From contig DXMF01000043.1 of the NCBI GenBank assembly GCA_019414345.1, positions 1 through 49,479 of the forward strand: a stretch of 49,479 bases of DNA, in the 5' to 3' direction. A program made the translations under genes and the position numbers. Shown piece after piece: positions 8,052 through 16,410 of this stretch (positions are counted from its first letter, which is position 1; every line of letters begins with the position of its first letter). Source of the stretch: Collinsella sp. Lineage in GTDB: Bacteria; Actinomycetota; Coriobacteriia; Coriobacteriales; Coriobacteriaceae. The notes beneath the pieces are model-generated. The model was not told where the DNA came from. It ran no database searches and worked only from the letters and a program-made list of their open reading frames with translations.

Positions 8052-8756
8052 ATGGCAATCAAGGTGTTCGCTGACGGTGCAAATCTCGAGGGCATGCTCG
8101 ACATGTACGAGAACGGCAACGTTCAGGGTTTCACGACCAACCCGTCCCTTATGAAGAAGGGCGGCGTGACGGATTACCGCGCGTTTGCCAAAGAGGTCTT
8201 GACCCACATCACCGATGTATCCGTGTCGTTTGAGGTCTTTGCCGACGACGTCGAGACCATGGAGATCGAGGCCCGCGAGATCGCTACCTGGGCCGAGAAC
8301 GTCTATGTCAAGATTCCGTGCGTGACCACCAAGGGCGAGTCCACGGCCGAGTTGGTGCGCAAGCTTTCCGCCGACGGCATTAAGGTCAACGTCACCACCA
8401 TCTTTACGCCTGCGCAGGTCGACGAGATGGTCGACGCTGTCGACGCCGAGACGCCGTCCATCATCTCGCTCTTTGCCGGCCGTATCGCCGACACGGGTGT
8501 CGATCCCATTCCGTTTATGACGGAGTCGGTCAAGAAGGCCGCCGCCAAGCCCAACTGCGAGGTCCTGTGGGCGTCCACGCGCGAGCTTATCAACATTTAC
8601 CAGGCGCAGGCCTGCGGCTGTCAGATCATCACGGTGCCCAACAGCATCCTGGCCAAGCGCGAGAACATCGGTCGCGATCCGTACGAGGTCTCGCTCGATA
8701 CCGTGCGCGGTTTTGCCAAGGATATCGCGGCGCTCGGTTTCCATATCCTGCCGTAA
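8052..8756 (+). CDS. Transaldolase / fructose-6-phosphate aldolase-like enzyme (copy 2)
   Basis: 234 aa. The ATG at 8052 follows AAAGGAAT; the start at 8028 is upstream of that site. It is colinear with copy 1 at 4747-5457 along its whole length and clearly over 70% identical by eye, with the same Schiff-base lysine in NVYVKIPC (about K87) and the same GFTTNPSLM and TTIFTPAQV motifs. It has its own leader and lies beyond the terminator of the PTS operon, so the two copies can be expressed separately. Most differences are conservative, which suggests a duplicated, still active enzyme rather than a decaying copy. Confidence 0.88.
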   Translation: MAIKVFADGANLEGMLDMYENGNVQGFTTNPSLMKKGGVTDYRAFAKEVLTHITDVSVSFEVFADDVETMEIEAREIATWAENVYVKIPCVTTKGESTAELVRKLSADGIKVNVTTIFTPAQVDEMVDAVDAETPSIISLFAGRIADTGVDPIPFMTESVKKAAAKPNCEVLWASTRELINIYQAQACGCQIITVPNSILAKRENIGRDPYEVSLDTVRGFAKDIAALGFHILP

Positions 8757-8786
8757 CGCGAACACTGGCTGCGCCGCGGGTTGTTC

Positions 8787-8858
8787 GCCCCGGCCTTTCC
8801 TTTCCCTATCGCTCACGCGCTTCGCGAGGGTCGCGCTAGGCAAAGGAAAGGCCGGGGC
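8787..8858. repeat. Long GC-rich hairpin after transaldolase copy 2
   Basis: Perfect 17-bp arms, GCCCCGGCCTTTCCTTT (8787-8803) and its complement (8842-8858), around a 38-nt interior that itself holds CCTA/TAGG and GCG/CGC pairings. No T-run follows, so it is not a standard terminator. It starts 31 nt after the stop at 8756. Confidence 0.7.
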
Positions 8859-8886
8859 TGCCGACACGAACCCGTCGGTAGGTCCT

Positions 8887-9116
8887 GAGCTGAATCGCTA
8901 CCTTTATTCCGATGGGGGTCGACAGTGCTACCCCGCCAACTGTCTCGGGCAGTAATGGGGCTGGGCTCGGATGGCAACGCCGCGTGCCACTGGCGGCTTC
9001 GTTCGCCGGATGACGATTCGTGTTACGCGGCCGGCGTCACCTCGGACGGCGGCGTGGGCTCCGACGGCATCGCGTGGACAACGCGGTTCCGCATTATGGA
9101 TCAACCTGTAATCTAA
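8887..9116 (+). pseudogene. C-terminal remnant of a DUF6273/variable-type protein
   Basis: An open frame running from a stop at 8886-8888 to TAA at 9114-9116; the only start is a GTG at 8925 without a good ribosome site. Its end reads CHWRLRSPDDDSCYAAGVTS and then DGGVGSDGIAWTTRFRI, which resembles the W-W-L-R-S-P ... G-V-R-P C-termini of DUF6273/C-type-lectin-like proteins that are common diversification targets in gut bacteria. No N-terminal body is present. The resemblance is from memory of the family, so the call is tentative. It matters because a truncated Avd-like gene follows 50 bp later. Confidence 0.4.
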
Positions 9117-9166
9117 TGATCTTCTAATCCATATCTATCAAGTATCGAAAACGATCCGGCCCCGAG

Positions 9167-9475
9167 TTGGCAGTCATCGCCAAGGCAAAGGACCCTGCCG
9201 GCTATGTGTTCGGGGCGACGCGCAAGTCGCCCAAGACCCTTCGATTATCCTTTGTTCCGCGCATGCAAGATCTCATGCTTGACGTGGTTGAACAGCTCTA
9301 CCGGGCAAACGAGGTCTTTGCGGCTCGTGCCCATAAGTGTCCCACCAACAGAAATCGAGATATTCGGCCTCAGAGTGCCGTCAAGATTGCCAATATGGCT
9401 GAAAAACGTCCCGTACCGCACCTCTGCGGGTGCAGATATGGGACGTTTGTGGAATATCTGATGCCTATTTGTTGA
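9167..9475 (+). pseudogene. Truncated Avd-like four-helix-bundle protein
   Basis: A 102-codon frame with a TTG start (9167) and no clear ribosome site. Residues 1-50 look like the first two helices of an accessory variability determinant/four-helix-bundle protein (AKAKDPAGYVFGATRKSPKT, then RLSFVPRMQDLMLDVVEQLY followed by RANEVFA). Family members are about 110-130 aa and continue through two more helices; here the similarity stops near residue 55, where a 169-bp inverted-repeat element begins (9357), and the rest of the frame is unrelated. Avd proteins work with the reverse transcriptase of diversity-generating retroelements; no reverse transcriptase is in this window. I judge it a non-functional remnant. 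Confidence 0.45.
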
Positions 9476-9525
9476 GCTTGCACTTTGAAGAAGTGTTATC
9501 GCGGCCCAGCGAGGCCGAATATCTC
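9357..9525. mobile_element. MITE-like element with 15-bp terminal inverted repeats
   Basis: GAGATATTCGGCCTC (9357-9371) and its exact complement (9511-9525) bound a 169-bp non-coding segment. Inside is a second hairpin (9404-9415 with 9437-9448, AAACGTCCCGTA against TATGGGACGTTT, one G-U pair) with a further GCACC/GGTGC stem. It cuts off the Avd-like frame. No target-site duplication is obvious. With 8757-9640 otherwise lacking intact genes, the whole gap looks like an insertion scar. Confidence 0.45.
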
Positions 9526-9599
9526 AAAAATTGCAGGTGATGATTAGCGGAAACGGCGTCTCGCACTTCGGGATATCGCCAAATCGTTTTAGAAGGAGA

Positions 9600-9631
9600 G
9601 GCGCTCGGCGGAATGGGGCCCGCCGAGCGCC
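9600..9631 (-). terminator. Hairpin after tex
   Basis: GGCGCTCGGCGG (9600-9611) pairs perfectly with CCGCCGAGCGCC (9620-9631) around an 8-nt loop, 10 bp past the tex stop on the minus strand. The downstream tract on that strand is CTCTCCTTCT, only partly T-rich, so termination is likely but may be weak. Confidence 0.6.
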
Positions 9632-9640
9632 TGCAGCGGC

Positions 9641-11788
9641 TTATTTGCCCCGCACCATGGTGAGGGAGATCTTTTTGCGGTCGCGATCGACCTTTTCTAC
9701 CCATACCTTCACCGTGTCGCCGACGCGCACCACGTCGCTGGGGTGCTTGACGAAGCGGCTGGCCAGCTTGGAGATGTGCACGAGGCCGTCCTGGTGCACG
9801 CCCACGTCGACAAAGGCGCCAAAGTCGACGACGTTGCGCACCGTGCCCTTGAGTTCCATGCCGGGTTCCAGGTCATCGATGGAAAGCGCCGAGCGGCTAA
9901 AGACCACCTCGGGCGCGTCGTCGCGCGGGTCGCGCCCGGGCTTCTTGAGCTCGTTGACAATGTCGATGAGCGTTAAGGTGCCGCAGTCCAGGTCGCTTGC
10001 CAATGCCGAGATGCTGCCCAGGCGGCGCTCGATGTCGGGCACGCCGCCACGACTGAGCTCGCTTGTCGCAACGCCGGCGCGTTCCAGGACGGCCGTGGCC
10101 ACCTCGTAGCTCTCAGGGTGGACACTTGTCGCGTCGAGTGGGTTCTTGCCGCCACTGATGCGCAGGAAGCCCGCGGCGTTGAGATACGCCTTGGGCCCCA
10201 GCTTGGGGACCTTCTTAAGCTGACGGCGATCGGTAAAGGCGCCGTTTTCCTCGCGGTAGGCCACGATATTCTTGGCCACGCTCGGCGTGATGCCAGATAC
10301 ATATCCCAGCAGGCTCGCGCTCGCGGTGTTTACATCGACGCCCACGCGGTTGACGACGTCCTCCACCACGTAGCCCAGGGTGCGCGAAAGCTCGGCTTGG
10401 TCAAGGTCGTGCTGGTACTGGCCGACGCCGATGGACTGGGGCGGAATCTTGACGAGCTCTGCCAGCGGGTCTTGCAGGCGGCGGCCCAGGCTCATGGCGC
10501 CGCGCACGGTGACGTCCAGGTCGGGATATTCCTGGCTGGCGAGCTCGGAGGCGGAGTACACAGATGCGCCGGCCTCGTTGACGATGGTGTAGCGCAACCC
10601 GGGCGCCTGCTCGGCAATGAACTCCGAGACGACTTCTTCGGTCTCGCGGCTGGCGGTGCCGTTGCCGATGACGATGGTGTTGACGCCGTCCTTTTTGACG
10701 AGGCGGGCGAGCTCGCGCTTGGTGCCGGCGACGTCGTGGCGTGGTTTGGTGGGGTAGACCACGCCGTGGTCGAGCAGCTTGCCGGTCTCGTCCATGACGG
10801 CGACCTTGCAGCCGGTGCGGTAGCCCGGGTCGAGCGCGAGCACGCGGGCACCGTGCACGGGGCGTGCCGAGAGCAGGCCCTCGAGATTCTTGGCAAAGAC
10901 GTTGATGGCCTCGGTCTGGGCACGAACGGTGAGTTTGGCGCGGGCCTCGCGCTCCAGGGAGGGGGCCATAAGGCGCTTGTAGCCGTCGGCGATGGCGGCG
11001 TCGAAGACCGGGGCGAAGACGCCCTGGCGTCGGGGCCAACGGCTACCGAGGCGTGCCGTGGCGGCGGCGCCGTCGACGTTGACGCGTACGCGGAGCTTGC
11101 CCTCGCGCTCGCCGCGGTCGATGGCAAGGATGCGGTGGTTGGGGATCTTGCGCACGGGTTCGTCGTAGTTGTAGTAGGGCTCGTAGGGGGTCTTCTCGGC
11201 GGGGTCGGTGGCCTCGACGACGATGTCGGCGGTGTTTTGCGTAAAGGTGCGCAGGTCGGCGACGTTCTCCGGGTCCTCGGCTACCGTCTCGGCCACGATG
11301 TCAGCGGCGCCAGCGAGCGCCTTCTCGGGCGTGTCGAAGCCGGCCTCCTCGTTGACGTATGCCGCGGCGGCGTCGAGCGCGCTGCCCTTGGCCGAGGCCT
11401 GCATGATGACCATGTTGGCAAGCGGCTCCAGACCTGCCTCGCGGGCCTTCTGCGCGCGGGTCATGCGCTTTTTACGGTAGGGCTTGTAGAGGTCTTCGAC
11501 GCGCTGGAGCTGTGTGGCCTCGCGAATCTGCTGCTCGAGCTCGGGCGTGAGTTTGCCCTGGGCGTCGATGAGCAGAATGACGTCCTCTTTACGCTGCTCA
11601 AGATTGCGCAGGTAGGACAGGCGCTCGTCGAGTGCGCGCAGGGCGACGTCGTCCATGCCGCCCGTGGCTTCCTTGCGGTAGCGCGAGATAAATGGGATGG
11701 TGTTGCCCTCGTCGATGAGCTTGACGGCCGCCTCGACGTTGGCGGCCTTAAGGTTGAGCTCGCGGGCGAGCTGGGCGATAAGATCCAT
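9641..11788 (-). CDS. tex: Tex-family S1 RNA-binding transcription accessory protein
   Basis: 715 aa. The start is the ATG at 11788 (MDLIAQLARELNLKAANVEA), with AGGAAG 6 nt upstream; the 51-residue upstream extension is rejected as it reads through the neighbour's terminator. Order: N-terminal Tex helical region, a YqgF/RNase H-like domain (VLALDPGYRTGCKVAVMDET), two helix-hairpin-helix stretches (NTASASLLGYVSGITPSVAK, KVPKLGPKAYLNAAGFL) and a C-terminal S1 domain (GTVRNVVDFGAFVDVGVHQD). Length and order match the family. Tex binds RNA and is implicated in transcription and stress tolerance; its exact role is unsettled. It appears to be transcribed alone. Confidence 0.93.
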   Translation of the reverse strand: MDLIAQLARELNLKAANVEAAVKLIDEGNTIPFISRYRKEATGGMDDVALRALDERLSYLRNLEQRKEDVILLIDAQGKLTPELEQQIREATQLQRVEDLYKPYRKKRMTRAQKAREAGLEPLANMVIMQASAKGSALDAAAAYVNEEAGFDTPEKALAGAADIVAETVAEDPENVADLRTFTQNTADIVVEATDPAEKTPYEPYYNYDEPVRKIPNHRILAIDRGEREGKLRVRVNVDGAAATARLGSRWPRRQGVFAPVFDAAIADGYKRLMAPSLEREARAKLTVRAQTEAINVFAKNLEGLLSARPVHGARVLALDPGYRTGCKVAVMDETGKLLDHGVVYPTKPRHDVAGTKRELARLVKKDGVNTIVIGNGTASRETEEVVSEFIAEQAPGLRYTIVNEAGASVYSASELASQEYPDLDVTVRGAMSLGRRLQDPLAELVKIPPQSIGVGQYQHDLDQAELSRTLGYVVEDVVNRVGVDVNTASASLLGYVSGITPSVAKNIVAYREENGAFTDRRQLKKVPKLGPKAYLNAAGFLRISGGKNPLDATSVHPESYEVATAVLERAGVATSELSRGGVPDIERRLGSISALASDLDCGTLTLIDIVNELKKPGRDPRDDAPEVVFSRSALSIDDLEPGMELKGTVRNVVDFGAFVDVGVHQDGLVHISKLASRFVKHPSDVVRVGDTVKVWVEKVDRDRKKISLTMVRGK

Positions 11789-11868
11789 AGAACTTCCTGT
11801 CTGTGAGTACGTTACAGGTGCATGAGCCACCCAGTCTACCACCCGCCCGCGCCGCGGCTGCAAAGAAA

Positions 11869-11898
11869 GCCCCGCGGGCAGGAGGCTGCTCGCGGGGC
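11869..11898 (-). terminator. Terminator of the SDR-MFS-Gfo/Idh cluster
   Basis: GCCCCGCG (11869-11876) pairs with CGCGGGGC (11891-11898), with an inner GCAG/CTGC extension. Read on the minus strand it is followed by TTTCTTTG. It lies 73 bp past the stop of the Gfo/Idh gene and ahead of tex. Confidence 0.75.
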
Positions 11899-11971
11899 AA
11901 AGAAGAGGGACTTGTTGATGGCAGACCGAGGGACTCGGCATGGGGTTTCTGCCGCGGCCGCTCTCAAGGCA

Positions 11972-13012
11972 TTACAGCTCGACGAGCTGACCGGTCTCGG
12001 CGGCCTCCTTGATGGCGTTAAGCAGCGTGAGCGTCTTGACGTTGTCGGCGGGGGTCACGACGGGCTCGACCTCGCGGCGGACGACCTTCACAAAGTGCTT
12101 GAGCTGCATCTTGTGCGGCAGTGCCGGGTCGACGGCCGGGATCTCCATCTGCAGCGGTTTGTGCCAGTTGGAGGCACCGTCGTAGGAGAACTGGTGCAGG
12201 CGGGGCAGCGAAAGGGCGCCCTTGGTACCGCCAATAAAGTAGGCATCGGCGTCGAAGGGACGGTACTGCGGGTCCTCGCGGGCGGTCGCCTCCCAGTTCC
12301 AGGGGCTGGCGGTGGCGTCGGAGATGGTCATGCTCGCGAGCGCGCCATCGGCAAAACGGACGTTGACCACGGCGGAGTCCTCGGTCTCAAAACCGCGGGC
12401 GGCGCTGGACTGCATACCCTGGACGGCAACGGGCTCGCCCAGCAGATAGCGGAGCAGGTCGACGTCGTGAACCAGGTTAACCAGGATCGGGCCGGCACCC
12501 TTCTTGCGGCGCCACTCGACATCGAAATACTCGTCATTCTTATAGATCATGTAGTGGAAACTCGACACGGTGAGCTTGCCCAGCTCGCCAGACTCGATGA
12601 TCTCCTTGGCCTTGTTCACAAACGGGTTGTGGCGACGGTGCTGACCCACGAGCACGGGCACGCCGGCGGTCTCGGCCTCGGCGGCGAAGGCCTGGGCATC
12701 CTCAAGATCGTTGGAGATCGGCTTTTCGACCAGCGGCACGATGTTGCGCTTGATGGCCTCGCGGGCAACGCCCAGGTGCAGGTCGTTGGGGGTGGCGATG
12801 ATGACGGCCTCGGGCTTGACCTCGTCCATCATCTGGGCAGGATCGGTAAAGAACGGCACGCCGGCGGCCTCGGCCGTGGCGCGGGCGCCCTCAAAGGCGT
12901 CGGCGATGGCGACGAGCTCGGCCTCGGGCTCCTCGGTGACAAAGCGGATGTGGTTGCGGCCCATGGCGCCGGCGCCGATAACGGCAATGCGGACGGGGTT
13001 GAGCTCAGACAT
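11972..13012 (-). CDS. Gfo/Idh/MocA-family NAD(P)-dependent oxidoreductase
   Basis: 346 aa, preceded by AAGGAGTCGAA. The N-terminal Rossmann fold shows IAVIGAGAMGRNHIRFV and the family EKPISNDLEDA motif (catalytic Lys of EKP). The C-terminal alpha/beta domain contains LVNLVHDVDLLRYLLGEP, with the His/Asp expected at the active site. The family oxidises or reduces sugars, polyols (such as myo-inositol) or their derivatives. It is the last gene of a minus-strand group with an MFS carrier and an SDR dehydrogenase, suggesting catabolism of an imported sugar, sugar acid or polyol by two dehydrogenations. The exact substrate cannot be read from the sequence. Confidence 0.9.
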   Translation of the reverse strand: MSELNPVRIAVIGAGAMGRNHIRFVTEEPEAELVAIADAFEGARATAEAAGVPFFTDPAQMMDEVKPEAVIIATPNDLHLGVAREAIKRNIVPLVEKPISNDLEDAQAFAAEAETAGVPVLVGQHRRHNPFVNKAKEIIESGELGKLTVSSFHYMIYKNDEYFDVEWRRKKGAGPILVNLVHDVDLLRYLLGEPVAVQGMQSSAARGFETEDSAVVNVRFADGALASMTISDATASPWNWEATAREDPQYRPFDADAYFIGGTKGALSLPRLHQFSYDGASNWHKPLQMEIPAVDPALPHKMQLKHFVKVVRREVEPVVTPADNVKTLTLLNAIKEAAETGQLVEL

Positions 13013-13042
13013 TTCGACTCCTTAATATTGGTGACCGGTGGA

Positions 13043-13073
13043 ATGCGACAAAGGGGCTGTCCCTTTGTCGCAT
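13043..13073. repeat. GACAAAGGG palindrome, copy 1
   Basis: ATGCGACAAAGGG (13043-13055) and CCCTTTGTCGCAT (13061-13073) around GCTGT. Lies 3' of the MFS gene, 9 bp from its stop on the minus strand. One of five related palindromes; no T-run follows on either strand. Confidence 0.85.
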
Positions 13074-13081
13074 CGGTAAAA

Positions 13082-14338
13082 CTAGGCGGACTTCTTCTTG
13101 CTGTCGGAGACCATCATGTAGACGGTGAGCACGACGGCGATGGCGGCGATCACAATGGCGCCGTAGAAGGACTGCTGATAGGCGGCGCTGCCGGCCTCGG
13201 CGTGATACAGCACGGCGGTGATGGGCTGGCTGATCCAGGTGGAAGCGGCATAACCCAAAAACATGATGCCGTAGTTGACGCCGATGTTACTGGTGCCAAA
13301 GGCGCCACCGGTGAGCGGCGGGTAGATGACGAGCAGAGCGCCAAAGCTAAAGCCGAGCAGAGCGAGCGCCACAAAGAACATGGCCTGCGTAAAGCTCATC
13401 GACATGATGACGAGTGCGACGATGGTGACGACAAGGCTGATGAGCAGCGACTTATAGGCGCCGAGCTTGTCGATGATCTGGCCAAAGGACAGACGGCCGA
13501 CCAGGTTGGCGCAGGTGTTGACGGAGACCACCACACCGCCGAGGGCGACGGCCGCGGCGCTCGTGGGGTCGGCGAAGAGCTGAACGGCGGCGATGGAGGC
13601 AACCTTGCCCACGAGCAGGGTGCCCGCGGTGGCGGCAAAGGCGAAGGTGACGATGAGGACCCAGAAGCGCGGGGTCTTGACCATCTCGCCCGGGGTGAGG
13701 TCGCCGAAGGTGCCGGCATGTGCGCCACCCTTGGGGGCCTCGAAGCCCTCGGGCAGCCAGCCGGCCTCGGGGGCCTTCAGGAACAGGGCGGAGGCGGCGA
13801 TTGTCACAAAGAAAATGACGCCGAGCGCCTTAAGGGCGCCAAAGATGCCCAGGCTCGGGATGAGCAGCGAGGCGAGCACCGGGGACAGCACGGCGGGGCC
13901 GGCGGTCGAAGCGGCCAGGGTGATGCCGGAGGCGAGACCCTTCTTGTCGATGAACCACTTTTGGCCGGTGGTGAGCGCCGGGTTGTAGCCCAGGCCGTTG
14001 CCGATGGCGGCGACGAGCGAGAACCACAGGTAGAACTGCCACGGCTCGGTGACGGTACCGGACATGAACCAGCCCAGGCCGTAGCACACGGCGGCGGCGA
14101 TCACGACGTTGCGCGGGCCGATCTTATCGGAGATGCGGCCGGCGAAGATGCCCGTCACGGCCATGATGGTCTGAAAGACCGGGAAGGCCCAGGTAAGAGC
14201 GCTGGACCACTCGGGGTAGACGGCGAGCAGGTTCTTGCTCACGACGGAATACAGCGCGATGGAGCTGATGAAGAACATGGTGACGCACGCGGCGGAAAGC
14301 ACGACGGCGCGACCCTTGTTGGAGTTGGTGGAAGCCAT
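13082..14338 (-). CDS. MFS transporter, OFA (oxalate/formate antiporter-like) type
   Basis: 418 aa with twelve predicted membrane segments. The first starts near residue 12, and the MFS loop 2-3 motif is recognisable (GIFAGRISDKIGPRNVV), repeated in the second half (LVGRLSFGQIIDKLGAYKSL). The segment GYNPALTTGQKWFIDKKGLA is characteristic of the OFA subfamily of monocarboxylate and oxalate/formate carriers. AGAAAGAG precedes the ATG. Because it sits between an SDR and a Gfo/Idh enzyme, it probably imports the small organic acid or sugar acid these enzymes act on. Substrate is inferred. Confidence 0.88.
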   Translation of the reverse strand: MASTNSNKGRAVVLSAACVTMFFISSIALYSVVSKNLLAVYPEWSSALTWAFPVFQTIMAVTGIFAGRISDKIGPRNVVIAAAVCYGLGWFMSGTVTEPWQFYLWFSLVAAIGNGLGYNPALTTGQKWFIDKKGLASGITLAASTAGPAVLSPVLASLLIPSLGIFGALKALGVIFFVTIAASALFLKAPEAGWLPEGFEAPKGGAHAGTFGDLTPGEMVKTPRFWVLIVTFAFAATAGTLLVGKVASIAAVQLFADPTSAAAVALGGVVVSVNTCANLVGRLSFGQIIDKLGAYKSLLISLVVTIVALVIMSMSFTQAMFFVALALLGFSFGALLVIYPPLTGGAFGTSNIGVNYGIMFLGYAASTWISQPITAVLYHAEAGSAAYQQSFYGAIVIAAIAVVLTVYMMVSDSKKKSA

Positions 14339-14404
14339 TGGACTCTTTCTAATCGATACGGGGGAGGAACAGGCGTGTCTGCGGGTCCTCCCTGTCGGGT
14401 TGGT

Positions 14405-15286
14405 TTACTGGTCAGTCGGCTTGGCGACGCCGGACTCATCGGACCAGAGCTCGACACCCTTGTTCTTAAGGTAGTTGTCGGCATAGGCGCGACGGCCGCC
14501 GGGCTTGGCGGTGAGGTCGCCCATCATGTTGGAGAAGCCGCCGTCGACCTTGATGGCGTCGCCGGTGGTAAAGTCCGAGCGCTTGGACGCCAGGAACATG
14601 ACGGCGTTGGCGATATCGCTGACCTCGCCGATGCGGCGCGTGGCGATCAGGCGGCTGCGGCTCTTTTCGACCTCGGGGTCGGCGTAGAAGTTGGCCGACA
14701 TCGGGGTCTTAACGAAGCAAGGCTCGACGCAGTTGGAGCGGACGCCGTAGGGGCCCCATTCGGCAGCCAGCATCTTGGACATCATGTTGACGCCCGCCTT
14801 GGTGGAGCTGTACACGCCCGAGAACGTCTCGGGGGAGTGGCTGGCAACGGTCGAGATGTGCACCAGGCGACCCTGGCCGGCCTTGATCATCTCGCGACCA
14901 AAGCGCTGCGAGGTGATGAAGTAACCGGTGAGGTTGACGTTGAGCACCTGCTCCCAGTCGCTCAGCGGCAGGTCCTCCATGGCGGCGAAGCGCAGGATGC
15001 CGGCGGTGTTGACAAGGACGTCGACGCGGCCGAAGTCGGCGATGGTGGCGTCGACGGCGGCCTGAACCTCGGCCTCGTCGGTGGCGTTCATCTTGTAGCC
15101 CTCGGCGTGGATGCCAAACTCGGCGGCGAGGTCGGCGGCTGCGGCCTTGACCTTCTCCTCGTCCAGGTCGAGCAGGACGACATTGGCGCCGTTGCGGGCG
15201 AACTCGCGGCAAATCTCGGCGCCCATACCGCCGAGCGCGCCAGTCACGGCGCAGACATCGCCCTCGAGCTTAAGCCAATTGCTCAT
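14405..15286 (-). CDS. SDR-family NAD(P)-dependent oxidoreductase
   Basis: 293 aa, with GAAGGGAAG before the ATG. Classical short-chain dehydrogenase: cofactor motif AVTGALGGMGAEICREFARN (a T-G-x-x-x-G-x-G variant), NTAG at about residue 90, and the active-site pair Ser in HISTVAS and Y-x-x-x-K in YSSTK. The Asp at the end of beta-2 (VVLLDLDEEK) favours NAD(H). The C terminus is about 35 residues longer than minimal SDRs. It is the first gene of the minus-strand trio and faces a LysR gene across 233 bp, so it is likely the regulator's main target. Confidence 0.9.
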   Translation of the reverse strand: MSNWLKLEGDVCAVTGALGGMGAEICREFARNGANVVLLDLDEEKVKAAAADLAAEFGIHAEGYKMNATDEAEVQAAVDATIADFGRVDVLVNTAGILRFAAMEDLPLSDWEQVLNVNLTGYFITSQRFGREMIKAGQGRLVHISTVASHSPETFSGVYSSTKAGVNMMSKMLAAEWGPYGVRSNCVEPCFVKTPMSANFYADPEVEKSRSRLIATRRIGEVSDIANAVMFLASKRSDFTTGDAIKVDGGFSNMMGDLTAKPGGRRAYADNYLKNKGVELWSDESGVAKPTDQ

Positions 15287-15519
15287 AGGAACTTCCCTTC
15301 TTGTGCCTCCCTGTGGGTCGCTCCCATTAACCGACCCACGTGGTTTTCGCTGGTTATCGTATGCTTAGCGTTCGCGCAGGTGAATTGCATATTTGTTAGA
15401 ATGGCGTTAACCGTAGGTTTACACTGTGCATTGAGGTTTGTTCGCAATTGAGCGTGTGACCTGCGAAAACGACCCCCTGCGGCGCTGTGGGCCCGCGCGT
15501 GCGAAAACGGGAGATTGAC

Positions 15520-16398
15520 GTGTACGATCGACGACTTGACGCTATTTCGGCCGCCGCGGAGCTGGGAAGTTTCTCGCGTGCCGCGGCAAAGCTGCGCGTG
15601 TCGACCCCGGCGCTCGTCAAACAGGTGTCGGGGTTCGAGGCCGAGTTTGGCATCACGTTGTTCGAGCGCTCGCACTCGGGCGTCAAGGTGACGCCGGCGG
15701 GCGCGCTGTTGGTGGACGACGCGCGCTCGATTATGCGCCAATCCGAGGATGCGTTGCGCCGCGCCCGGCGAGCGGCGGGCGATGGCGGTGCGGTGCGCCT
15801 GGGCGTATCGATGATGTGCCCGGGGCGCCACACGCTCGCGCTGTGGCCGCAGGTGCACGACATGGAGCCGCGCTTGCGTTTTGAGATTGTGCCGGTGGGG
15901 GACCTTTACGATGAGCGCGAGACCGTCATGCGAGGTCTGGGGCGCGAGGTGGATGTGGTGCAGTCGAGTTTTTCGACCCCGCGCTGGGGTGATGCCTGCC
16001 AAAAGCTCCGCATTGTCAACGTGCCGTTTTATATCGACCTGCCGCGCACGAGCCCGCTGGCACGCAAGAACCGTATTTCGATCGCCGACTTGGAGGGTAT
16101 GCGTCTGCGCGTACTGCGCCACGGCAACGACGCCATGGACAGCCTGCGCATTGACCTTTTGGCCGACGGCGGCGTGGACGTGATCGACGTGGATAGCTTC
16201 GACTTTGCGCTCTTTAACGAAGCCGAGGAAAAGGGCGACGCGGTGCTCACCTGCGGCGCATGGTCGGGTGTGCACCCGGCCTTTGTGGGCGTGCCGTTCC
16301 TATGCGGCCGCGAGGTGCCAGTCTATTTGCACTACCCGCTCGAGCCCACCCTCCAAGTCCAAAAATTCGTCAACGCCATGGCCCAACTCCTCAAGTAG
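15520..16398 (+). CDS. LysR-family transcriptional regulator
   Basis: 292 aa from the GTG at 15520, which has GGGAG 6 nt upstream; an earlier GTG at 15487 would add 11 basic residues and has no ribosome site. The N-terminal winged helix is typical (RLDAISAAAELGSFSRAAAK, TPALVKQVSGFEAEFGITLF, ERSHSGVKVTPAGALL), followed by a periplasmic-binding-like effector domain. LysR proteins usually activate a divergent operon in response to a small ligand. Its neighbours across the 233-bp gap (15287-15519) are the SDR-MFS-Gfo/Idh genes. I found no certain LysR box there; a TTAGAAT and a GTTAAC/GTTTAC pair lie near 15396-15422. Confidence 0.9.
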   Translation: MYDRRLDAISAAAELGSFSRAAAKLRVSTPALVKQVSGFEAEFGITLFERSHSGVKVTPAGALLVDDARSIMRQSEDALRRARRAAGDGGAVRLGVSMMCPGRHTLALWPQVHDMEPRLRFEIVPVGDLYDERETVMRGLGREVDVVQSSFSTPRWGDACQKLRIVNVPFYIDLPRTSPLARKNRISIADLEGMRLRVLRHGNDAMDSLRIDLLADGGVDVIDVDSFDFALFNEAEEKGDAVLTCGAWSGVHPAFVGVPFLCGREVPVYLHYPLEPTLQVQKFVNAMAQLLK

Positions 16399-16410
16399 CT
16401 TACACAAAAC

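Noticed and set aside
8880..8960. Possible signal recognition particle RNA or tRNA-like fold near the GGTAGGT/CTACCT pairing
   Set aside because: No conserved SRP tetraloop region or tRNA arms found; the pairing is short and lies within the degenerate coding remnant.
11822..15451. 1209-codon plus-strand frame
   Set aside because: Antisense to three recognisable genes (Gfo/Idh, MFS, SDR) and lacks any domain; GC-rich shadow.
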